Of a stretch of DNA of 6,384 nt, positions 1 to 5,232 are shown one piece after another; the stretch's first letter is position 1; each line of letters begins with the position of its first letter. The notes under the pieces are model-generated. The model made no database searches. It saw only the letters and a program-made list of their open reading frames with translations, and was not told the origin of the DNA. Source of the stretch: Eubacteriales Family XIII. Incertae Sedis bacterium (GTDB taxonomy: Bacteria; Bacillota; Clostridia; Peptostreptococcales; Anaerovoracaceae); contig JAIRSA010000186.1 of the NCBI GenBank assembly GCA_031255695.1, positions 1-6,384 of the forward strand, in the 5' to 3' direction. A program made the translations under genes and the position numbers.

Positions 1-2
1 TC

Positions 3-56
3 ATGGCCTGCATCGTCCTGGCTCTGCTTGTCAGCACAGTGTCGCCAGCATCCGCT
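3..56 (+). other. Signal peptide, hydrophobic core and cleavage site
   Basis: Residues 1-18 form a hydrophobic stretch (Ile, Val, Leu, Ala) ending in Ser-Pro-Ala-Ser-Ala, a good type I signal peptidase site with cleavage expected after Ala18. No Lys or Arg precedes the core, although a Sec n-region normally carries one or more. This is the main reason to think the real start codon lies before the window. Cys3 is before the hydrophobic core, so it does not make a lipobox. Confidence 0.8.
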
Positions 57-3000
57 GCGGCATTGCTGTACCGGGACGGCAGCTATCAAGGCAGCGCCGC
101 CGGCTACGCCGGCCCGCTCAGGCTCACCGTCCAGGTCGAGGGCGGCAGCATCACTGGCATTGCCATGGGCGAGAACAACGAAACCCCCGACAGGCTGGAA
201 CTGGCCAAGAGCGTGATCGCCGAGATCATCGCGAGGCAGGGCACGGATGGCGTGTCGACGGTGAGCAGCGCGACACTGAGCAGCAGGGCCATCATTGCTG
301 CCACAGACGATGCCCTTTCCTCTGCTGTAGACCCCGGCATTTTCGAATCCGGCCGCGGCACGGCAAGCGCACCCTACACGATCGGCACGGCGGGGCAGCT
401 CGGCGCCTTCCGCGACTCCGTGAACGCCGGCGAGGCCTACGAAGGCGTACACATCGCGCTCAGCGCGGACATCGGCATACAGGGCAGCGAATGGGTGCCC
501 ATCGGCCTTTCCGGCAATAATTTCGCCGGGGCCTTCGACGGCAATGGCCACATCATCAGCGGCCTGTCCATCGGCACGGCCGATTCCCCCGCTTCCATCG
601 CCAACGCTGGCCTCTTCTCCATCCTGGGCGCCAGTGCCACGGTAAGGGGCCTAGGGCTCACAGATGTGCAGATCTACACCGCCGCTTCTGAACGCTCCCG
701 CGCCGGCGGCATCGCCGCCCAGACAGAGCGCGGCGCCCTCGCGGACGGCCTGCCCTCCGGCGCCGTCATAGACAACTGCTACGTGAGCGGCACTGTGGTA
801 AGCGTCAAGACGCTCTCCGGGCAGATCAGCTATGCCGGCGGGCTTTTGGGCCAGAGCGGGCTCTACACGACGGTCGCCAACAGCTGGTCGGACATAAGCG
901 TGATGTCCGAAGCCGGCGGCGCCAGCACACCCTATGCCGGCGGGCTTGTCGCCATGAGCGGCAACGACAACGTGTTCGTCAACAGCTACGCCCTAGGCGA
1001 CGTGGCCGTCACCAGCTCCAACCCCAATGAATCCGGCGGCGTCTACGTGGGCGGCCTGGCCGGCATGCAGCCCGGCAGATTCTACAACTGCTACGCGGCC
1101 GGCGACATCACTGCCACAGGGCTAGGCGCGGCGGCCTCTGCCCAGTATACTGCGGTAGGTGCGCTGAACGGGCAGCTGATCAGCTCGACCGGCGATATGG
1201 ACACCGTCTTCTTCAATAATGAAGCGGCCATCACCGTGAACGGGCTGGTGCGCGGCACCGTGCCGACGGGCGTGGCGAACGCGGCCTCCAGCAAGCAGCC
1301 GACGAACGCCGTAGGCCTCACTGCGGCCCAGATGGCTTCTGATACCCTCACCTCAGCCCTTAACCAGGGCATCCGCAATATAGGCGAAGCTCCGTTCCCG
1401 ATCACCCTGCCCGAAGGCGTCGCCCTTTTCGGCTGGGAACTCTCAGGCGGCCGCGCCTCGCATACGGGCGAGCCCTACGTGCCGGGCGACATCGACGCTG
1501 GCATTTTTGCGTCCGGCGACGGCACGGAGGAATCACCCTACATCATCGCCGATGAAGCGCAGCTCCGCGCATTCGCGGGCTCGCTTAACGCGAAGATCGA
1601 CTATGAGGGCACGTATGTGGCCCTCGGCGCCGACATCGCCCTGGGCGGCGCAGACTGGCAGCCCGTCGGCGGCGGCGAATACGCCTTTGCCGGCGTCTTT
1701 GACGGCGCCGGGCATACGGTGGGCGGCCTGTCGTTTGAAAGCGACGGCAGCGACGGCAGCGATGCGTCCGAAACCATGTATATAGGTTTCTTCGGCGTCC
1801 TGAACGGCACAGCAAAGAACCTCAGCCTCACAGGCGTCAATATCAAGGCCGTCGGGAGCGCCAGCCTGTACGCCGGAGCGATCGCCGGATACACCAACCA
1901 AGGCGCCGTAATCGACAGCTGCTCCGCCACAGGCACCGTGTACGGCGAGACCCTTATGCGCGGCAATAACTTCGTAGGCGGCATCAGCGCCTCCGTCTAC
2001 CGCGGCTATATCGTGAACAGCTGGTCCGACGTCAAAGCGAGTTCCGTCCAGCGCGGCGAGTACTGGGCGGAATCAGGCGGCATCTGCGCCATGAACAACA
2101 GAGGCTATGTCCTCAACTGCTACACCCTGGGCGACGTATACGCCTTCGCCCGGCGCGAGCTCGAAGCCGGCATCCTGGCGGGCAACATTGTGGGGATAAA
2201 TGCCGGCGTCATGGCGAACTGCTACGCGCACGGCGGCCTTGAGACCTCGGACTGGACGCAGGAAGTGGGCGCCGTGGCCGGCAACACGACAGGGATCGGC
2301 CAGGGCTACTTCCTTTCATATAATAAAGAAGCGCTGCAGGACATAGGCGGGCAGCGGCCGGATCCCGCCATCGGCGTGGGGCTGACCGTCAAGACGGTGG
2401 ACGAGGACGACGGCGTCACCGTGATCTCCGGCTTCAACTACGAGCTGGCCGGACACAGCGCCGGCTACATGAAATCCGCGGAATTCGCCGCCGGGCTGAA
2501 CAGTGTGTTCGCCAAATTCCCGTTCAGCCTCCCCGACGGCATACGTCTGAGGGAATGGGCCATCAACGATGGCACACCCGGCTTTTCGGACAGCTTCGCC
2601 ACCATCAACGTGGTCCCCGTCGAGATATACGACGATGTGCCCGCCGCCTTCCACGCGGGCGAGTACATGGGGCGCGATGCATCCAAGTCCACGATGGTGA
2701 ATATCTCCGTGACCGACGACAGCCTGGTTTCGGTCACCCTCATTTCCCCGGCGGAGATCCCCGGCAGCGACGCGCTGATCGCCAAGATCAAGGCGAACCC
2801 CGCCATGGCGAGCCTGGTCGATGTCGAGGGCGACGCGCTCCTGGCGCTGCGTGATGCCATATCCGTGGCCCTGACCAAGGCGGAGATAGGCGACGCGTCG
2901 GGCTACGGCCCAGCCAACCCCGCCATATTCGCGGGCGGCAGCGGCACCCAGGAAGACCCCTACATCATATCCAGCGAGGCCCAGCTGAGGTCTTTCGCCG

Positions 3001-5039
3001 CGTCGGTCAACGTGGACGAGCCCTATGCGGGCAAATACGTCACGCTCGCCTCTGACATCGCCCTGTCCGCGCCTTGGGCGCCGGCCGGGGGCGGCAATGC
3101 CGCGAACCCATTCTCAGGGATTTTCGACGGCGGCGGCCACACTATCAGCGGCCTGGCCATCGGTGCCGAAGGCGCGCCGGCTTCCTACCAGTTCGCCGGC
3201 TTCATCGGCTACATTGACGAGGCGTCGATCAGCGATCTGAACCTGGAAAATATTTACATCAATAATGTCTATTATGGCAATGAGCGCTCCTTCACCGGCG
3301 CATTCGCTGGCGGCGCCGATCGCATGTCCTATTTCGACGGCTGCTCGGCCAGCGGCCAGATAAGCGCCACGGCGGCTGGCACAGGCGCCTGCTACGTAGG
3401 CGGGATCGTCAGCTTCGTCAGCGGCTATGGCAATGTGGAGACGAACAGCCCGGAAGGCTCCTATTCCGTGTTCATCACCAATTCCTGCACAGACGTAGAC
3501 ATCAACGGCGTCTCAGTGAGCGGCTGGGTGTACGCCGGCGGCATATCCGGCATGACCAACCGGGCCTACATTGTCAACTGCTACACAAGCGGCGATGTCA
3601 CTGCCCATAGCGGCAATGCGGACCGCGACAACCTCAACCGCGCGGCGGCGGGCGGGATCGCCGGGTTCAATGCCGGCCGTATAGTAAACGCCTTCGCCAC
3701 GGGCAATATGCGCTCGCTTGCATCATCTACGGATGTCGGCGGCTTCGCGGGCAGACAGACGGGCATAGCATATGCCAAATACGTATATTTCAACGCTGAT
3801 GCGGAGTATTGGTCTGGCAATACCAGGCTCGATCCCGCCCCTGGCGCCGGCTACATCGTGAGCGGCGGCGAAATCGAAGAGACCTTCGGGAAAAGCGCGG
3901 CCGAGATGCACAGCCAGGCATTTGCGGATCTTCTTAACGCAAACGCCACAGGCATCAACATCATCCCGCTGCCTGGCATGGCATGGAAATCCTGGGCCTA
4001 TGACGAGGCCGCCGGCCAGGTCGGCTTTGCGTCCAGCGCCACCGAGCCGCCAGACGAACCCGGCGACGAACCTGGGGACGAGCCCGGAGACGAGCCCGGC
4101 GACGAGCCTGGCGACGAACCTGGGGACGAGCCCGGAGACGAGCCCGGAGACGAGCCCGGCGACGAGCCTGGAGACGAACCCGGAGATGAGCCTGGGGATG
4201 AACCCGGCGACGAGCCTGGAGACGAACCCGGAGACGAACCCGGAGACGAACCCGGCGACGAACCCGGCGGCGACACGCCTGCCGACGGCGACGGGGACGA
4301 CAAACCGGGCGACAAGGGCGGCTCCAGTCCGATCACCGCCGCCCCAGGCAATGGCACCACGTCCGGCGGCGGCTCCTCCCCCAGCGCCCCCACAAGCAGC
4401 ATCACTGCCGAAAGCACCCCCACATCGGACAGCCCTGCCGCGCAGCAGGCCAGCAGCGCCGACCCCGCCAGCCCGTTCACGGACGTAAGCGCAGGCGACT
4501 GGTTCTACCAGGATGTGATGTTCGCGTACAGCAGCAAGCTGTTCAACGGCACAAGCGCAGACACCTTCAGCCCCGACACGACTATGACGCGCGGCATGCT
4601 GGTTACCGTGCTCCACCGCCTCCACGGCGCCACGCCCGCAGGCGGCACGGCGAACCCGTTCGGCGATGTCGCCGTAGGCACGTGGTACTATGACGCCGTA
4701 ACATGGGCAGCAGCCAACGGCCTCGCAAACGGCATATCCGACAGCAGCTTCGGCCCCGACGAGATGATCCGGCGGCAGGATCTGGCGGCGTTCATACAGC
4801 GCTACCTGGATTTCTCAGGGAAAACATTCCCTGTCACCCTACAGTATGTGGAGTTTGCGGACGGCGCGCTTATAGCCGACTACGCGCAGAACGCCGTGCA
4901 GACCATGGTAGTCAGCGGCATAATGAACGGCAAGCCCGGCAACGTATTCGACCCGCAGGGCGGCGCCTCCAGGGCGGAAGTCGCGGCAGTGCTCCATAGA
5001 CTGAGCGAAAAAATAGCGCCCGCCGTGACTGGGATCTGA
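3..5039 (+). CDS. SLH-anchored surface protein with two FMN_bind-like domains and three GLUG solenoid modules (probably 5' partial)
   Basis: This is a continuous frame of 1678 codons ending in TGA. Domain order by residue: signal peptide 1-18; FMN_bind-like 23-105; GLUG modules 110-481 and 496-857; divergent FMN_bind-like 877-960; GLUG module 972-1336; Asp-Glu-Pro-Gly repeat 1351-1422; Gly/Ser/Pro/Thr linker to about 1490; three SLH domains to about 1670. From family knowledge, SLH domains bind secondary cell-wall polymer, GLUG repeats build beta-solenoid stalks or adhesin-like surfaces, and FMN_bind domains can carry covalent FMN attached by ApbE. The inferred product is a wall-bound, outward-projecting protein for adhesion, substrate contact or possibly extracellular electron transfer; no enzyme domain is visible. 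The first ATG lies two bases from the window edge and its signal peptide has no basic n-region, so the true start is probably upstream. Gene and exported SLH nature are near certain; the function is open. Confidence 0.95.
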   Translation: MACIVLALLVSTVSPASAAALLYRDGSYQGSAAGYAGPLRLTVQVEGGSITGIAMGENNETPDRLELAKSVIAEIIARQGTDGVSTVSSATLSSRAIIAATDDALSSAVDPGIFESGRGTASAPYTIGTAGQLGAFRDSVNAGEAYEGVHIALSADIGIQGSEWVPIGLSGNNFAGAFDGNGHIISGLSIGTADSPASIANAGLFSILGASATVRGLGLTDVQIYTAASERSRAGGIAAQTERGALADGLPSGAVIDNCYVSGTVVSVKTLSGQISYAGGLLGQSGLYTTVANSWSDISVMSEAGGASTPYAGGLVAMSGNDNVFVNSYALGDVAVTSSNPNESGGVYVGGLAGMQPGRFYNCYAAGDITATGLGAAASAQYTAVGALNGQLISSTGDMDTVFFNNEAAITVNGLVRGTVPTGVANAASSKQPTNAVGLTAAQMASDTLTSALNQGIRNIGEAPFPITLPEGVALFGWELSGGRASHTGEPYVPGDIDAGIFASGDGTEESPYIIADEAQLRAFAGSLNAKIDYEGTYVALGADIALGGADWQPVGGGEYAFAGVFDGAGHTVGGLSFESDGSDGSDASETMYIGFFGVLNGTAKNLSLTGVNIKAVGSASLYAGAIAGYTNQGAVIDSCSATGTVYGETLMRGNNFVGGISASVYRGYIVNSWSDVKASSVQRGEYWAESGGICAMNNRGYVLNCYTLGDVYAFARRELEAGILAGNIVGINAGVMANCYAHGGLETSDWTQEVGAVAGNTTGIGQGYFLSYNKEALQDIGGQRPDPAIGVGLTVKTVDEDDGVTVISGFNYELAGHSAGYMKSAEFAAGLNSVFAKFPFSLPDGIRLREWAINDGTPGFSDSFATINVVPVEIYDDVPAAFHAGEYMGRDASKSTMVNISVTDDSLVSVTLISPAEIPGSDALIAKIKANPAMASLVDVEGDALLALRDAISVALTKAEIGDASGYGPANPAIFAGGSGTQEDPYIISSEAQLRSFAASVNVDEPYAGKYVTLASDIALSAPWAPAGGGNAANPFSGIFDGGGHTISGLAIGAEGAPASYQFAGFIGYIDEASISDLNLENIYINNVYYGNERSFTGAFAGGADRMSYFDGCSASGQISATAAGTGACYVGGIVSFVSGYGNVETNSPEGSYSVFITNSCTDVDINGVSVSGWVYAGGISGMTNRAYIVNCYTSGDVTAHSGNADRDNLNRAAAGGIAGFNAGRIVNAFATGNMRSLASSTDVGGFAGRQTGIAYAKYVYFNADAEYWSGNTRLDPAPGAGYIVSGGEIEETFGKSAAEMHSQAFADLLNANATGINIIPLPGMAWKSWAYDEAAGQVGFASSATEPPDEPGDEPGDEPGDEPGDEPGDEPGDEPGDEPGDEPGDEPGDEPGDEPGDEPGDEPGDEPGDEPGDEPGDEPGGDTPADGDGDDKPGDKGGSSPITAAPGNGTTSGGGSSPSAPTSSITAESTPTSDSPAAQQASSADPASPFTDVSAGDWFYQDVMFAYSSKLFNGTSADTFSPDTTMTRGMLVTVLHRLHGATPAGGTANPFGDVAVGTWYYDAVTWAAANGLANGISDSSFGPDEMIRRQDLAAFIQRYLDFSGKTFPVTLQYVEFADGALIADYAQNAVQTMVVSGIMNGKPGNVFDPQGGASRAEVAAVLHRLSEKIAPAVTGI
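69..317 (+). other. FMN_bind-like domain 1 (imperfect flavinylation motif)
   Basis: Residues 23-105 follow the FMN_bind pattern: a Tyr-x-Asp-Gly-x-Tyr-x-Gly opening, a Gly-Tyr-x-Gly-Pro turn, beta strands around Thr-Val-x-Val-x-x-Gly-x-Ile-Thr-Gly-Ile, a Glu-Thr-Pro segment, then Val-Ser-Ser-Ala-Thr-Leu-Ser-Ser before a C-terminal Ala-rich helix. Known flavinylated members carry Asp-x-x-Ser/Thr-Gly-Ala-Thr/Ser with FMN on the last Thr/Ser. Here the acceptor-equivalent Thr91 and Ala90 are present, but the Asp position is Ser85 and the Gly position is Ser89. Family assignment is firm from the order of motifs; whether FMN is attached is uncertain. Confidence 0.8.
330..1445 (+). repeat. GLUG-type beta-solenoid module 1 (residues 110-481)
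   Basis: The module starts with a header shared by all three copies: Phe-x-x-Gly-x-Gly-Thr, Pro-Tyr-x-Ile, Gln-Leu-x-x-Phe, Asn, Ala-Asp-Ile, Trp-x-Pro-Ile-Gly and Phe-Asp-Gly-x-Gly-His-x-Ile-x-Gly-Leu. GLUG coils follow, with recurrent Gly-Gly-Leu/Ile and Asn-Cys/Ser-Tyr/Trp-x-x-Gly, for example near residues 233, 280, 312 and 350. It closes with an Ala-Ala-Gln-Met segment and a Leu-Pro-Glu-Gly-...-Trp tail ending near Trp478. Each coil probably adds one rung to a right-handed beta-helix. Confidence 0.8.
1488..2573 (+). repeat. GLUG-type beta-solenoid module 2 (residues 496-857)
   Basis: This second copy has the same header (Phe-Ala-Ser-Gly-Asp-Gly-Thr, Pro-Tyr-Ile-Ile, Gln-Leu-Arg-Ala-Phe, Trp-Gln-Pro-Val-Gly, Phe-Asp-Gly-Ala-Gly-His), GLUG coils with Ser-Cys-Ser, Asn-Ser-Trp, Asn-Cys-Tyr motifs, and a tail Leu-Pro-Asp-Gly-...-Trp852. 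At about 362 residues it matches modules 1 and 3 in length. Unlike them it is not directly preceded by an FMN_bind-like domain. A small Ser-Asp-Gly tandem (positions 1740-1766, 9-base period) sits just after the header. Confidence 0.8.
2631..2882 (+). other. Divergent FMN_bind-like domain 2 without an acceptor Thr/Ser
   Basis: Residues 877-960 open with Phe-His-Ala-Gly-Glu-Tyr-x-Gly-Arg-Asp, then strands Val-Asn-Ile-Ser-Val-x-Asp-x-x-Leu-Val-Ser-Val, a Pro-x-Ala-Met helix region, and Val-Asp-Val-Glu-Gly-Asp-Ala-Leu-Leu-Ala-Leu-Arg-Asp-Ala-Ile. The last stretch aligns without gaps to the motif region of domain 1: Asp940 takes the consensus Asp position and Leu946 replaces the Thr that would carry FMN. 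Like domain 1 it runs straight into a GLUG module header. I infer a duplicated FMN_bind fold that cannot be flavinylated at this site. Similarity is weak enough that a profile search is needed. Confidence 0.55.
2916..4010 (+). repeat. GLUG-type beta-solenoid module 3 (residues 972-1336)
   Basis: This third copy has header motifs Phe-Ala-Gly-Gly-Ser-Gly-Thr, Pro-Tyr-Ile-Ile, Gln-Leu-Arg-Ser-Phe, Trp-Ala-Pro-Ala and Phe-Asp-Gly-Gly-Gly-His-Thr-Ile. GLUG coils follow with Gly-Gly-Ile and Asn-Cys-Tyr-Thr-x-Gly. The distal part, Tyr-Phe-Asn-x-x-Ala-...-Asp-Pro-Ala-x-Gly, resembles the matching stretch of module 2. The tail Pro-Leu-Pro-Gly-...-Trp1331 ends the solenoid just before the acidic spacer. 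Confidence 0.8.
4053..4268 (+). repeat. 18 x 12-bp tandem repeat encoding Asp-Glu-Pro-Gly
   Basis: There are eighteen consecutive 12-base units (216 bases, residues 1351-1422), each coding Asp-Glu-Pro-Gly with no amino-acid exception. Third positions vary: Glu is GAA in nine units and GAG in nine, Pro is CCC in twelve and CCT in six, Gly is GGC, GGA or GGG, and Asp is GAT in two units. The product is a highly acidic, extended Pro/Gly spacer just before the linker and the SLH anchor, so it probably carries the solenoid through the cell wall. Copy number is likely to vary between strains. Confidence 0.95.
4470..5018 (+). other. Three S-layer homology (SLH) domains
   Basis: Three SLH repeats start near Phe1492, Phe1553 and Phe1618. 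Each has Phe-x-Asp, an aromatic/helix segment (Trp-Phe/Tyr-Tyr in the first two), a Gly-x-x-x-Gly/Asn turn, Phe-x-Pro/Asp, and the conserved Thr-Arg-Ala-Glu-type motif. That motif reads Thr1529-Arg-Gly-Met, Ile1589-Arg-Arg-Gln and Ser1656-Arg-Ala-Glu. Three SLH domains make the usual three-pronged anchor that binds pyruvylated secondary cell-wall polymer. C-terminal placement means the solenoid projects outward from the wall. Confidence 0.93.
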
Positions 5040-5060
5040 TACTGTGCTTAAGTTTTTTAG

Positions 5061-5102
5061 AAAAGACGGCCCCCGCCTAAATACCGGCGGGGGCCGTTTT
5101 TT
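5061..5102 (+). terminator. Strong intrinsic terminator, possibly bidirectional
   Basis: A perfect 12-bp GC-rich stem pairs 5066-5077 with 5086-5097 around an 8-base loop (5078-5085) and runs into six T residues (5097-5102). It begins 26 bases after the stop of the plus-strand gene. The AAAAGA just upstream pairs with the T tract and gives TCTTTT on the other strand, so it could also stop transcription arriving from the convergent minus-strand gene whose stop is at 5233. Confidence 0.93.
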
Positions 5103-5159
5103 CCATTATATATCAGGTCCTAGCGCGACACATGTGCAGCCTTCATGCGCCCCTTGCCT

Positions 5160-5186
5160 GCGCACATCGGCCCTGCGGGCCTGCGC
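5160..5186. other. Weak bulged hairpin in the convergent intergenic space
   Basis: The 5-bp stem 5160-5164/5182-5186 continues, after an unpaired CATC bulge, into a 5-bp stem 5169-5173/5177-5181 with a TGC loop. It lies about 47 bases beyond the stop of the minus-strand gene but has no T tract on either strand, so it is not a standard intrinsic terminator. It could stabilise the 3' end of the minus-strand transcript or be chance in GC-rich DNA. I see nothing else in 5103-5232. Confidence 0.25.
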
Positions 5187-5232
5187 GGCATGGCCTTGAT
5201 CCGGCGTACGCTCCCGCGCCTAACTCCAGCGC

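Noticed and set aside
3..5. ATG at position 3 as the true start codon
   Set aside because: It lies two bases from the edge, no upstream ribosome binding site can be seen, and the signal peptide would lack any basic n-region. A start upstream of the window is more likely, though this cannot be proved here.
1533..1984. Overlapping antisense open frames opposite module 2
   Set aside because: They mirror the strong G/C third-position bias of the real gene. The plus frame carries clear family motifs across the same span.
4053..4268. Possible CRISPR-like or regulatory direct repeat array
   Set aside because: Units are contiguous 12-mers with no spacers, in frame within a coding sequence, and they encode a constant tetrapeptide.
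3723..4625. Long antisense open frame (300 codons) and two others over the repeat (3998-4480 minus, 3922-4488 plus)
   Set aside because: The 12-base repeat contains no stop in any frame, so all six frames stay open in GC-rich DNA. Their products are low-complexity Pro/Ser/Thr or Val/Gly repeats with no domain, and the DEPG frame is the one with invariant amino acids and synonymous drift.
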